Shown here: positions 1-8,721 of the stretch, one piece after another
Layout: every line of letters begins with the position of its first letter
Numbering within the stretch: the first letter of the stretch is position 1
Assembly (NCBI GenBank): GCA_944381365.1
Contig: CALWKW010000006.1
Location: 51,335-115,334 of the forward strand
Direction: 5' to 3'
Origin: an uncultured Christensenellaceae bacterium
GTDB lineage: Bacteria; Bacillota; Clostridia; Christensenellales; UBA3700
Length of the DNA stretch: 64,000 bases
Notes under the pieces: model-generated
Database searches by the model: none
What the model saw: only the letters and a program-made list of their open reading frames with translations
What the model was told of the DNA's origin: nothing
Translations under genes and position numbers: made by a program

Positions 1-788
1 TCGCAGAAAGGTATGTTGTGCTTTTGACAAAACTCTGCCACTTCTTGCCCTGCCTCGCTGTATTTTACGCCGCCGCCAACGATAAGCAAAGGCTTTTTGC
101 TCTCCTTTATAGCTGCCGCCAAATCATCGAGCTCTTCCTCGACAGGAACGGGACGGGTAATTCTGTTTATTCTCTTTTTGAAAAATTCTACGGGATAATC
201 ATAGCATTCGCCTTGTACATCCTGAGGCAAAGCGATAGCTACCGCACCCGTATGAGCAGGGGCAAGCAAAACTCTTATCGCATTCACAAGAGCACTCATG
301 ACCTGTTCGGGTCTGACGATTCTGTCAAAATATCTCGTCACAGCCTTGTATGCGTCATTTGTGGTAATCATAGGATTGTAATCGTGCTCTATCTGTTGTA
401 GCACGGGGTCGGGCTGCCTTGTGGCAAAAGTATCCCCGGGGAACAACAACAAAGGGATATTATTTGCCGTAGCGGTGCCTGCCGCCGTAACCATGTTGGC
501 AGCCCCTGGACCTATCGAAGACACACAAGGCATTATCTTGCGTCTGTTGTTTTGTTTTGCATAGGCGATAGCTGCCTGTGCCATACCTTGTTCGTTTTTG
601 CCCTGATATACCTTGAGCGAATGTTTGCCCATTGAAAGAGCCTCGCCCACACCGAGTACGCAGCCGTGTCCGAATATGGTGAATACTCCTTCAACAAGCT
701 TGTTCTGCACTCCGTCAAGCTCTACATATTGATTATCCAAAAATCTGACGATTGCCTCGCCGACACTCATTCTTTCCGTCTTTATCAT
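1..788 (-). CDS. iolD: 3D-(3,5/4)-trihydroxycyclohexane-1,2-dione hydrolase, N-terminal part (truncated by window edge)
   Basis: The reading frame starts with ATG at 788, behind AAGGAGC, and runs off the left edge, so about 262 N-terminal residues are present. They match the ThDP-binding Pyr domain of the IolD family: the glutamate-containing stretch [12 protein letters not shown], the segment [20 protein letters not shown], and [13 protein letters not shown]. IolD hydrolyses the ring of trihydroxycyclohexane-dione to 5-deoxy-glucuronate in cytosolic myo-inositol breakdown. It lies 13 bp downstream of iolB, whose product is the next enzyme, so the operon order supports the name. The catalytic C-terminal ThDP domain is outside the window. 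Confidence 0.93.
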   Translation of the reverse strand, partial: MIKTERMSVGEAIVRFLDNQYVELDGVQNKLVEGVFTIFGHGCVLGVGEALSMGKHSLKVYQGKNEQGMAQAAIAYAKQNNRRKIMPCVSSIGPGAANMVTAAGTATANNIPLLLFPGDTFATRQPDPVLQQIEHDYNPMITTNDAYKAVTRYFDRIVRPEQVMSALVNAIRVLLAPAHTGAVAIALPQDVQGECYDYPVEFFKKRINRITRPVPVEEELDDLAAAIKESKKPLLIVGGGVKYSEAGQEVAEFCQKHNIPFC

Positions 789-800
789 AATTTGCTCCTT

Positions 801-1571
801 TTATTTCTCCCAATATTCATATCTGGGATCTACGATTCTTGTTTTGTCCCAAGGATTGCCGTCAAGATGTCTTATCATCCAACAGCAGTACATAGGATAC
901 CCAGGTGCCGTCACCTGCACATGCGTTTTTCCTCCAGGGAAACAGCCTACGCTTCCGTCCACAACGGTATGAGGCTCCATTTCTCCGATAAAGCAAGCTC
1001 CGAACGCTTCGGGGGTAGGCATCTTGTAATAATATACTTCGGGTTGTGGATGCGAATGAGGGAGATAACTCCACCATCTTCCCTGTCTTGCCAATACTTC
1101 GCCTACCACGAGATTTGAGTAGGGAGCATTGGAATAGTCAAAAATCGTATTAACATCTCTTACCGCAGTATTTTCCCACAAGCCTTCACAAGATACGCTT
1201 CTTATCACATCTTTTTTGTCATAAAACTTTGCGGGGAAAGTATTGTCGTTTGTCGTGGCAAGATAAATGATTTCGCTGTCCTCAAAAGCTTTTATTGTCA
1301 AAGTATTGTTTTTTGACACATGCATACATATCGGCAAATCGTCAAATACGCCTGTACGACTTCCTTTGCCCGTCAATTCGCCGCAGCTCATTTCCACATT
1401 GCCTTCGGTAAGAAGCACGCACATTTCCTTGTCTTTTTCGCTGTAAGTTATGCTTTGTCCTGCCTTTAGTTTTACCACAAGAATATCCATGAGCATATCC
1501 TTGTTTTTGCCATCCATTTTTGCAAGAGTTTTTACTCCGTGTTTGTTGAATTTAGGATAATTAAAAGCCAT
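801..1571 (-). CDS. iolB: 5-deoxy-glucuronate isomerase
   Basis: A 256-residue protein, slightly shorter than the usual ~270 of IolB. It carries the family signature YSNLVVGEV followed by GRWWSYLPHSHPQPE and a cupin metal-binding cluster at residues 172-183 (HSHPQPEVYYYK), with a second cupin histidine in GGKTHVQV. It isomerises 5-deoxy-glucuronate to 2-deoxy-5-keto-gluconate, the substrate of the kinase encoded upstream. ATG start behind GGAGGCAAAC. It sits between iolC and iolD in one minus-strand operon. Confidence 0.93.
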   Translation of the reverse strand: MAFNYPKFNKHGVKTLAKMDGKNKDMLMDILVVKLKAGQSITYSEKDKEMCVLLTEGNVEMSCGELTGKGSRTGVFDDLPICMHVSKNNTLTIKAFEDSEIIYLATTNDNTFPAKFYDKKDVIRSVSCEGLWENTAVRDVNTIFDYSNAPYSNLVVGEVLARQGRWWSYLPHSHPQPEVYYYKMPTPEAFGACFIGEMEPHTVVDGSVGCFPGGKTHVQVTAPGYPMYCCWMIRHLDGNPWDKTRIVDPRYEYWEK

Positions 1572-1603
1572 GTTTGCCTCCTTCTATCTTCTTTTAAAAG
1601 CCT

Positions 1604-2620
1604 TTATTCTCTTGCTATCATATCGCCAAACTCTTTTTTCTCATCAGCGATAAATTTTTCGAGTTCGGCTACCGTTGGCATGAATTCAGAACAGCCGTGA
1701 GCGGATACAAGCATTGATGCAGAAGCCGAACCAAGCTCTAGACAATCCATGATATCCTTGCCGTCAAAAAGTCCGTAGAGGAATGCCGAGCCGTATCCGT
1801 CTCCGCCGCCAAATGATTTGAATGCGGCGACAGGGAAAGGCTTGATATTGTATTTTTGTCCGTCAAAAGTATGAGCGGTACTACCCTTCTTGCCATGCTT
1901 TATGATTACGATTTTTGCTCTTTTTGAAAACCAGTATTTTGCCGTAGCTTCATCGTCCATATCGGGAGCAAAGATAGCCTGAGTAAGGTCATATTCTTCT
2001 CTCGAACCCATAATGATATCCGCATGCTCGGCTACTGCCGTATAATATACTGCGATTTCGTCTTTGCTTTTCCAGTTGTAGGCTCTGTAATCTATATCGA
2101 ATATGATTTTTGTATTGTTTTTTTCAGCAAGCTGCATGGCTTTAAGACAAGCCTCTCTCGAAGGACTCTGAGCAAGAGCCGTACCCGATATGAGAATTGC
2201 TTTTGAACTTGCGATATATTCTTCGTCTATATCTTCGGGAGCGAGCATAAGGTCAGCCACACCGTCTCTGTACATGAGAATACTGCTTTCTGTGGGAGAA
2301 AGTATTTCTGTAAAAGTAAGTCCCAATTTTTCGCCGTGCTCGGCTCTTTTTATGCGGGATACATCGATTTTTTCTTTTTTGAAAAAGTCTGTCACATAAT
2401 CCCCGAATTGGTCGTCAGATACTTTTGCAAAAAAGCCTACCTTTTTGCCGAGTCTTGCCAGACCCACTGCGACATTTGCAGGCGAACCTCCCAGATATTT
2501 GCGATATTGCTGACTTTCAGACAAAGGTTTGAAATAATCCAAAGGATTGAAATCGATAGCTATTCTGCCTATTGCTATCAAATCGTATTTTCTGTTTTTT
2601 TCAAAACTAACATATTGCAT
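1604..2620 (-). CDS. iolC: 5-dehydro-2-deoxygluconokinase (PfkB family)
   Basis: A 338-residue PfkB/ribokinase-fold kinase. The N-terminal GGSPANVAVGLARLG is PfkB signature 1. The C-terminal anion-hole and catalytic base motif is GGGDGYGSAF at 271-280, with Asp274 as the expected base. IolC phosphorylates 2-deoxy-5-keto-gluconate before aldol cleavage. Start ATG at 2620 follows GAGGTGAAAAT. The gap to the aldolase gene upstream holds one copy of the 37-bp intergenic palindrome. Specificity for the inositol intermediate rather than another sugar acid is inferred from the iolB and iolD neighbours. Confidence 0.9.
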   Translation of the reverse strand: MQYVSFEKNRKYDLIAIGRIAIDFNPLDYFKPLSESQQYRKYLGGSPANVAVGLARLGKKVGFFAKVSDDQFGDYVTDFFKKEKIDVSRIKRAEHGEKLGLTFTEILSPTESSILMYRDGVADLMLAPEDIDEEYIASSKAILISGTALAQSPSREACLKAMQLAEKNNTKIIFDIDYRAYNWKSKDEIAVYYTAVAEHADIIMGSREEYDLTQAIFAPDMDDEATAKYWFSKRAKIVIIKHGKKGSTAHTFDGQKYNIKPFPVAAFKSFGGGDGYGSAFLYGLFDGKDIMDCLELGSASASMLVSAHGCSEFMPTVAELEKFIADEKKEFGDMIARE

Positions 2621-2714
2621 ATTTTCACCTCAAAATGCTTTGTCAATCGTATTTTGATTGATAAAGACTTTTATTTATATTTATATATTTAATTAATATT
2701 CTTTATAGAACTAT

Positions 2715-2751
2715 ATTTATACAATTTAAGCCTTAGATAAATTGTATAAAT
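2715..2751 (+). repeat. 37-bp intergenic palindrome, copy 1
   Basis: Perfect 14-bp inverted repeat ATTTATACAATTTA (2715-2728) and TAAATTGTATAAAT (2738-2751) around the core AGCCTTAGA. It lies between iolC and the aldolase gene of the same operon. No T-run or GC stem supports a terminator. No CGTGCGT tail is seen beside this copy. Confidence 0.9.
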
Positions 2752-2825
2752 AAACTATTATAAAGCTTTTTAAGAGCCGTTTTATACCGCTTATATCTTG
2801 TACTTAAAATGCTTATATTTTATCC

Positions 2826-3653
2826 TCAATCTTTTTGACAAAGACGAATGATTTTTATTGCCGCATCTTCCACAGCTTTTATGGCAAAAGGCAAATAAGT
2901 CTTGGGGTCATAAGTGGAGTTTTTGTCTTCAAGTCCTGCCTTCAATCCCTCAGTAAAAGCTTGTCTTAATTGGGTGGCAAAGTTTATTTTGCTGATTCCA
3001 GCATCTATACAATCTCTTATCACTTCATCGCTAAGTCCGCTTGCTCCGTGCAATACGAGAGGAATATCCACGGCACTTGCAATTTCTCTTATTCTGTCGA
3101 CAGCGATATGAGGTACGCCCTTATATACTCCGTGAGCCGTGCCTACTCCGATAGCAAGGCTGTCAGTGCCTGTAAGCTCTACGAATTTTACGGCTTCGTC
3201 TACTTCGGTATATCTGATTTGTCCCTCAGTCTCCTCTTTTCCGCCGATTGTACCAAGCTCTGCCTCAACGCTTATGCCTTTTTTATGAGCGATATTTACC
3301 ACTTCTTTTGTAAGCAAAACATTTTTGTCAAAATCGAGCATAGAGCCGTCAATCATAACAGAAGTAAAACCCGAATCGATACAGGCTTTTACGATATCTA
3401 TATCTCCGCCATGGTCAAGATGAATTGACAAGTCGGCATCTCCTTTGTATAAAGCTTTGATTAAAGCAGGATAAGTAGCAATGCCGCCGTACTTCAAAGT
3501 ACGGGGAATGGTCTGAATAATAACAGGTTTTTTTGTAATGGCTTGAGCATTCAAAACACCAAGCACGCTTTCAAGATTGTCCACATTAAAAGCAGGGACA
3601 GCATAATTATTGCGTTTTGCTTGGTCAAGTAAAACTTTGTTTGTGACTATCAA
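2826..3653 (-). CDS. iolJ: class II fructose-bisphosphate-type aldolase, probable 6-phospho-5-dehydro-2-deoxy-D-gluconate aldolase
   Basis: A 275-residue class II aldolase. Zn-binding and catalytic residues are visible: HLDHG at 78-82 (Asp80 base, His81 Zn ligand), EAELGTIGGKEE near 130-141, and the later histidines in GTAHGVYKG and LVLHGASGLSD. In this setting it should split the phosphorylated deoxyketo-gluconate to DHAP and malonate semialdehyde (inferred); a generic Fba or tagatose-bisphosphate role is the alternative. The start is TTG at 3653, about 9 nt after GGGGGA. An ATG 5 nt upstream is out of frame and hits a stop. First gene of the operon, behind a consensus promoter. Confidence 0.82.
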   Translation of the reverse strand: MIVTNKVLLDQAKRNNYAVPAFNVDNLESVLGVLNAQAITKKPVIIQTIPRTLKYGGIATYPALIKALYKGDADLSIHLDHGGDIDIVKACIDSGFTSVMIDGSMLDFDKNVLLTKEVVNIAHKKGISVEAELGTIGGKEETEGQIRYTEVDEAVKFVELTGTDSLAIGVGTAHGVYKGVPHIAVDRIREIASAVDIPLVLHGASGLSDEVIRDCIDAGISKINFATQLRQAFTEGLKAGLEDKNSTYDPKTYLPFAIKAVEDAAIKIIRLCQKD

Positions 3654-3693
3654 AACATAATCCCCCGATATGATTTATAGAAAATACAACTTA

Positions 3694-3722
3694 ATTATAC
3701 TATTTACCTATATTTATGTCAA
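3694..3722 (-). promoter_or_regulatory. sigma-A promoter of the inositol operon
   Basis: On the minus strand TTGACA (3722-3717), a 17-bp spacer, and TATAAT (3699-3694). Both hexamers match consensus. The TATAAT box ends about 40 bp upstream of the aldolase start codon. Confidence 0.85.
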
Positions 3723-3953
3723 TATCAAAAAGCAAAAATTTACACCGAATTTGCTATATAAATTTTTAGATAATCAAAATATGAAAAATACAGATTTTTG
3801 CACCAAAATACCTATAAAACGCAAAAATATTATAATAAATATCACTTTTTATATAATATATTTAACAAAAAATTTATGCTTTTTTGTCCATATTTTGCCG
3901 TTTTGTCCATATAATTTGACGATATTATACTAATATTTTTACCGAATTTGACA

Positions 3954-3984
3954 TAAAAAAAGACAGCCTTCAAAAAAGGCTGTC
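3954..3984 (-). terminator. Rho-independent terminator of the TM2-protein gene
   Basis: Minus-strand stem GACAGCC / GGCTGTC (3962-3984) with an A/T-extended loop, followed by a run of T (A-run 3954-3961 on the plus strand). It lies just after the stop codon of the gene ending at 4001. Confidence 0.85.
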
Positions 3985-4000
3985 GCATGTTTTCAAAAAA

Positions 4001-4288
4001 TTATTGATTTTTTGTTTCGCCGTCATCTTCAGAATTTGTAGGCGGCTCGTTGTGAACTTCATAAGTGGGGATATCTTCAGGCTTCATACCGCAATATTTT
4101 GTATAGAAAGTCTGGTCATCGCTTATGAGATACATAATACCCTCTATAAGACCTATGATTGTAGGGATACCGGTCCAAAAGAAAAGCAAATACAATATGC
4201 CTGCACCTACCTTTCCCATATAAAACTTGTGGATACCCCATCCGCCAAGCAAAATACCGAGTATGCCTGCTACAATTTTATTTTTCAT
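4001..4288 (-). CDS. TM2-domain membrane protein
   Basis: A 95-residue protein from the ATG at 4288, chosen because GGGAGGTAATT directly precedes it; a longer frame to 4327 has no ribosome site. The TM2 pattern is clear: KNKIVAGILGILLGGWGIHKFYMGK, then a second membrane helix GAGILYLLFFWTGIPTIIGLIEGI. The C-terminal tail is acidic and hydrophilic. TM2 proteins are small two-helix membrane proteins of unknown exact role. The gene stands alone between the inositol and polysaccharide operons, with its own terminator. Confidence 0.85.
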   Translation of the reverse strand: MKNKIVAGILGILLGGWGIHKFYMGKVGAGILYLLFFWTGIPTIIGLIEGIMYLISDDQTFYTKYCGMKPEDIPTYEVHNEPPTNSEDDGETKNQ

Positions 4289-4389
4289 AATTACCTCCCT
4301 TGTTTTTTGCAATGCTTTATATCGCAATTACAATATATCATATAACTATTGTTTAGTCAATATGCAATCCCCTTTATATTATAAGCATA

Positions 4390-4785
4390 TCAATCTTTTT
4401 TATCAGCAATATCTTTTTTTATCTGTGTGGTAGAAATCTCGGGAGTACGGGACAAATACACTACATCGCAATAATCTTTAAGAAAATCGAATTTGCCTTC
4501 CCAATCATCGCCCATTACAAATATATCGATTCTGAATTCTTTGACATCTTCGACTTTTTGTTCCCATGAATTTTCGGGGATTACCAAATCTACGCAACGA
4601 AGTGCCTCGAGCATCTTTTTTCTTTTTTCATAAGTAAAATAACACTTTTTACCCTTCAACGAATTAAATTCATCCGTAGAAAGTCCAACCACAAGATAAT
4701 CTCCCATAGCTTTTGCTCTTTGCAACAAATTTATGTGTCCGTAATGCAACAAATCAAATGTGCCGTAAGTCAATACTTTTTTCAT
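4390..4785 (-). CDS. tagD: glycerol-3-phosphate cytidylyltransferase
   Basis: A 131-residue nucleotidyltransferase of the TagD/TarD type, the normal family length. The nucleotide-binding HYGH motif is at residues 14-17 after KVLTYGTFDLL, and the second signature SRTPEISTTQI is near 113. It makes CDP-glycerol from CTP and glycerol-3-phosphate, the donor for glycerol-phosphate polymers. Its ATG overlaps the stop of the flippase gene (ATGA). As last gene of the polysaccharide operon it supplies the substrate for the TagB/TagF-like enzyme encoded two genes upstream. Confidence 0.93.
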   Translation of the reverse strand: MKKVLTYGTFDLLHYGHINLLQRAKAMGDYLVVGLSTDEFNSLKGKKCYFTYEKRKKMLEALRCVDLVIPENSWEQKVEDVKEFRIDIFVMGDDWEGKFDFLKDYCDVVYLSRTPEISTTQIKKDIADKKD

Positions 4786-6440
4786 TTTTTCTCCTTTATT
4801 GTATCGTTGTTTTGTTGTTCACTTATTAAATTATTTTCATCAATCGTGTTTTCTTCGACTTCTTTATTGTTTTCTGAATTTTCAAATTCTTGTTCTTTGA
4901 CTTCACAAACAATATCGTCATCAGAATTTTTTACAGCTTTTTTAGATAAAACTCTTTTGAGGAATCTTGATCCTATCACTATTATATTTTTTATTTCTCT
5001 AATATTTAAAAGAATAATTATTACAATTACTATTAAAGCATATATCCATTTTTTATTTGCATTGAAAGTATAGATTATCGCCAATGCAGAATTCAACAAA
5101 TATTGCAGAACATAACTTGTCCAATTTATTTTTATCTTTATTAATTTTCTCGAGAAATATATTCTTGTAATAACAATAGCATTATAGCTCATCCAAAAAG
5201 CAAATCCTGCGACATATACCGTATATTGCATGCCGAAAAATTTTGCCACTATCGGGATTCCTACAATACAAAGAACAAGGTTTATCCCCGCTCCTATGAA
5301 TGTGGATATCATAGAATACTTCGTCTTGAAAAATGCTCCAAAGAATGCTCCGAAAAAGGCAGAGAAGCATCCCGATACAGCACCCATGATAAGCATAGGA
5401 GAATATACCCAGCCCGAAAAATAATTACCTTTTAAAAGCAATTCAGACACAAACGGCAATATCAAAAACAGCATAGCTGTCGCCATCATTACGACAGGCA
5501 TATAATATTTGAAAACATTGCTGTAAAAAGCATTTTTGTCATCGCTGTCCACTTCCTGCGAGGAGGATAGCGACCATGCCTGCAAGAATATGCTGCTTAC
5601 CACATTTATGAGTGAAGGCAACTTGCTTGCTGCCGTATAAATACCTGCAAGAGCCCAAGCTTCTTGCATCAAAGCATCGTTGTTTGTAAAGCCTGCTATC
5701 GTCCATACCGAAAGATATACCACAAGATAACGGCTTGAAGTCTGAACTATCCACCAACAAATATTGTTTGAAACATTTGGTATGGAATAGCTGAGCATGT
5801 CTCTGAGTTTAAACTTATCAAACTTCTTAACGCTAAAGTATTTGAGAGGATTGACACATATAGTCAAAAACAATATTCCCGTCAAAGGTGCGGCGATAAG
5901 AGCAATAAGATATCCGTAAATGCCTATATTTGCGAGTATAATCAATACCGCAGCCAATGCAAGCATTACAATACTTTCGATAATACTAGACAACGAATAT
6001 ATTATGGTCTTTCCTATTCCTCTGGTGAATTCTGCAAGCAAGTTTTTGATAGCCTTAAAAGCAAACAAGGGAATCAAAAGCAATAAGTATGTCTCACCAT
6101 ATTGCGAACCTTTAAAATGCGATATCGTGTAAAAGATCAAATCGCCTACTATAAATATGCCTATACCGATAAGTATCACAACAAGCGAATTGCTTATTAT
6201 ATCCTCGGGAGAATTCTTTTTGTCCACAGAAAATCTAAACAATGCCTCTGCCAAACCCAAAGTAAGAATAGGAGTAATAAGGTCTTGTATCGTGACGACC
6301 ATATTTTCCGTAAGTCCGTATTGACTTTCAAGCAAATATTTGGTAAGTAAAGGCAGGATAAAAAATTGTGCCGCCTTTACCGTAAGATTGCCCAAAGCAA
6401 AAATTATTGAGTTTGAAATTAATCTTCCGTACTTATTCAT
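4782..6440 (-). CDS. polysaccharide flippase (Wzx/MATE-like, MVF superfamily)
   Basis: A 552-residue integral membrane protein with about 12-14 hydrophobic helices, starting with the typical flippase N-terminus (NSIIFALGNLTVKAAQFFILPLLTKYL). It should move lipid-linked oligosaccharide units across the cytoplasmic membrane. The last ~60 residues form an unusual long acidic tail rich in Glu, Asn and Asp that flippases usually lack; it is presumably cytosolic. It overlaps tagD by 4 nt and follows the TagB/TagF-like gene by 2 nt, so translation is probably coupled. Confidence 0.88.
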   Translation of the reverse strand: MNKYGRLISNSIIFALGNLTVKAAQFFILPLLTKYLLESQYGLTENMVVTIQDLITPILTLGLAEALFRFSVDKKNSPEDIISNSLVVILIGIGIFIVGDLIFYTISHFKGSQYGETYLLLLIPLFAFKAIKNLLAEFTRGIGKTIIYSLSSIIESIVMLALAAVLIILANIGIYGYLIALIAAPLTGILFLTICVNPLKYFSVKKFDKFKLRDMLSYSIPNVSNNICWWIVQTSSRYLVVYLSVWTIAGFTNNDALMQEAWALAGIYTAASKLPSLINVVSSIFLQAWSLSSSQEVDSDDKNAFYSNVFKYYMPVVMMATAMLFLILPFVSELLLKGNYFSGWVYSPMLIMGAVSGCFSAFFGAFFGAFFKTKYSMISTFIGAGINLVLCIVGIPIVAKFFGMQYTVYVAGFAFWMSYNAIVITRIYFSRKLIKIKINWTSYVLQYLLNSALAIIYTFNANKKWIYALIVIVIIILLNIREIKNIIVIGSRFLKRVLSKKAVKNSDDDIVCEVKEQEFENSENNKEVEENTIDENNLISEQQNNDTIKEKK

Positions 6441-6442
6441 GT

Positions 6443-7570
6443 CTATTTTACTATTCCTGCAAAATCAAGAACTTTTTTGCAATAGTTTCCTTCTTGGTCA
6501 TAGTTGACCAAATCATTTATCCTTTTACGCTCGTCAATCCAACTATCTTTTCCGGATTTAATGTCATCAAGAAATTTTGTCAGTCCATTCAAGTTTTCAA
6601 TCTTTTCTCCCGGCATATAATCCAATGGATTTTCTACCACAAATCCTCTTTTATCGCCATAAGAATTTATATCATCAATGACAAATCCCATAGGTTTTTG
6701 TGTCAAAAGAAAATCAAAATATATAGAAGAATAATCTGTCAACAAAACATCGCATTTACCGACCAGGCTATACAGACTTATTTTATTTTTATGCAAATCG
6801 GAATTCTTGAAAACTTTTATATTATCCGACTTATAATTGAATACCTGCAAATCATTTTGATAAGGGTGAGGCTTTATGATCATCAACATATTATTTGTCT
6901 TAAGATAATCATCAAACTTATCAATGTTGTCCATATTGAGGAAGTCCATATTATTTTCTGAATCTTCCCTTCCTATGGCATTGGACTTTCTGTATGTTGG
7001 CATATATAAAATTGTTTTTTGATATTTTTCTTTTTCAATACCAAGCTTTGCCAATATATCGCTTGAATTAAAAAGCTCATCGCATCTGGGATATCCGCCC
7101 CTATAAATTTGTTCTTCTCTTAAGTTCCATAGTTTTTTAAAATAGTCTTCGGCAAATTTACCTGCACACAAAGCATAAGTAAATGTCGAGTTGTATTTAT
7201 CGGGATCTTCGCAGGGGAGCACTTTTAAAGCCGTGCCGTGCCATAGATTGAATACCGTCTGACTTTTAGATACTTTGCCTGTAGTCATTCCTTTTCCATG
7301 TGTAAAGAATACATATTTTGCAGTTTGAGTGTGCAAATAACCTGCAATCTTTGATTTGACTATAAAAACATTGTGTATTTTCATATATGCCCCGACAGCA
7401 TTTTCATCGGTACATACAAGATATATTTTGTATTTTTCGTTATATTTTTCTTTTATGAGATAATTTATCAAAGCAATTTGGTTTTCATCATACATTGCTC
7501 TGCCATACAATACTATTTTATTTTTGTTTTTTATAAGCATTTTTATCATCAATGAGTTTAATTTAAACAT
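6443..7570 (-). CDS. CDP-glycerol:poly(glycerophosphate) glycerophosphotransferase-like (TagB/TagF family)
   Basis: 375 residues from the ATG at 7570, preceded by AGGAGAAAACGAT. A longer frame to 7681 runs into the upstream gene and lacks a ribosome site. Family motifs are present: FNLWHGTALKVLP with the catalytic histidine, CAGKFAEDYFKKLW, RGGYPRCDEL, MIIKPHP, and LLTDYSSIYFDFLL. It transfers glycerol-phosphate from CDP-glycerol to a membrane-linked acceptor. One domain of family length argues for a TagB-like or single-linkage enzyme rather than a full TagF polymerase (inference). It works with tagD. Confidence 0.88.
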   Translation of the reverse strand: MFKLNSLMIKMLIKNKNKIVLYGRAMYDENQIALINYLIKEKYNEKYKIYLVCTDENAVGAYMKIHNVFIVKSKIAGYLHTQTAKYVFFTHGKGMTTGKVSKSQTVFNLWHGTALKVLPCEDPDKYNSTFTYALCAGKFAEDYFKKLWNLREEQIYRGGYPRCDELFNSSDILAKLGIEKEKYQKTILYMPTYRKSNAIGREDSENNMDFLNMDNIDKFDDYLKTNNMLMIIKPHPYQNDLQVFNYKSDNIKVFKNSDLHKNKISLYSLVGKCDVLLTDYSSIYFDFLLTQKPMGFVIDDINSYGDKRGFVVENPLDYMPGEKIENLNGLTKFLDDIKSGKDSWIDERKRINDLVNYDQEGNYCKKVLDFAGIVK

Positions 7571-7581
7571 ATCGTTTTCTC

Positions 7582-8721
7582 CTATTGCCAGAAAAATGTA
7601 TATGGATATATCGTATTCCAATCCGGTCTGAATTTGAGTACTACTATCGAATAAGCTATCAGTACTCCTACTATACCGCAAGACAATATAATTCTGCTCG
7701 TTCTATCATATTTTTGCAAGGCATTGGGCAGGAATATAATTGAATATATAGTAAAATAAGATATCAGTCTATCTACAAGATTGATTTTGTATCCCAAAAT
7801 AAATCCCGCAAATGCAGCAAAGGATATCCAAAGCACGAGATTGTTTTGCTGATTATATCTCAGCTTGCCGTCAAGTATTCCTTTTTTATGTTTTTTGACA
7901 AATATCACAGCGAGCAAAATCACTACGAAAAAGATAAAGTTGCTGAGAAGCTGATATGTCACCGCAAGCCAGCCGGATTCTGCATATTGTCCACTGAAAT
8001 AGTGTGCATACGAAGGAGCGACCAACATACACACTTTGTACAACAAATCCGAAAAAGCAAACAAGCCGCAAAGTCCTAAAAGTATTATGACAAAGACTTT
8101 GTCGAATTTTATATACGGCAACAATACCAAGACAAGCGTTATTATTGCACTATTATGGAACAATGTAGCGATTATTATCCAAAAAATAGCTCCTATTATT
8201 TTTTTATCAAGCACTCTGTCAAACGCAATAAAAACAAAGGCCATCGCCAAAGTTTGTCTAACTATATTGAGCGTGCTTCCAAAACTCAAAATAAAAAACA
8301 ATACAGTAGTAAGGGCATAATTTTTGCTGTGCTTTAAGAAAAACCAAATAAAAATTGTATATTGGATTATCGCTACGACTATCAATATACCTTGAGGATT
8401 TGTAGTGAATTTTCCGACTATTTGATTGAGAAATACATATCCTACCTCAAATCTTGTCACATTGATATAATCAGGATTAGATATGATTTCATTAAAAATT
8501 CTGATATATTCTGGAGTATCATTGCCTACATTTTCGCTTCTTAACGCCGTCAAAAGCATCATTATTGCCATGGCGATAATCATAAAAATTCCCCTGTCTT
8601 TTTTGGCAGGTTGAATTTCAGGATTAATTCTTGAATTGTAAACGGCGATTTTCTTTGAGCTGGTTGCCTGCAAGCAGGTCATTACTATTATAAACGCCGT
8701 CAGCAGCAACAAATGAGTCAT
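7582..8721 (-). CDS. EpsG-family polysaccharide polymerase, membrane protein
   Basis: A 379-residue protein with about ten membrane helices. It shows the EpsG/Wzy-like features ALRSENVGNDTPEYIRIF near the N-terminus, FEVGYVFLNQIV, and LNIVRQTLAMAFVFIAF followed by ATLFHNSAII. Such proteins link repeat units outside the membrane. The ATG at 8721 overlaps the stop of the upstream glycosyltransferase (ATGA). It lies beside the flippase and TagB-like genes, consistent with a flippase/polymerase-dependent polymer. Confidence 0.85.
   Translation of the reverse strand: MTHLLLLTAFIIVMTCLQATSSKKIAVYNSRINPEIQPAKKDRGIFMIIAMAIMMLLTALRSENVGNDTPEYIRIFNEIISNPDYINVTRFEVGYVFLNQIVGKFTTNPQGILIVVAIIQYTIFIWFFLKHSKNYALTTVLFFILSFGSTLNIVRQTLAMAFVFIAFDRVLDKKIIGAIFWIIIATLFHNSAIITLVLVLLPYIKFDKVFVIILLGLCGLFAFSDLLYKVCMLVAPSYAHYFSGQYAESGWLAVTYQLLSNFIFFVVILLAVIFVKKHKKGILDGKLRYNQQNNLVLWISFAAFAGFILGYKINLVDRLISYFTIYSIIFLPNALQKYDRTSRIILSCGIVGVLIAYSIVVLKFRPDWNTIYPYTFFWQ

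Noticed and set aside
2715..2751. 37-bp palindromes as transcription terminators
   Set aside because: The arms are AT-rich with no GC stem or T-run, and copies lie in divergent, convergent and tandem gaps alike, while nearby genes have separate, standard terminators.
3651..3660. Possible frameshift at the aldolase start (ATG followed by a TTTT run)
   Set aside because: The TTG at 3653 has GGGGGA at suitable spacing and gives a normal class II aldolase N-terminus, so no missing base is needed.
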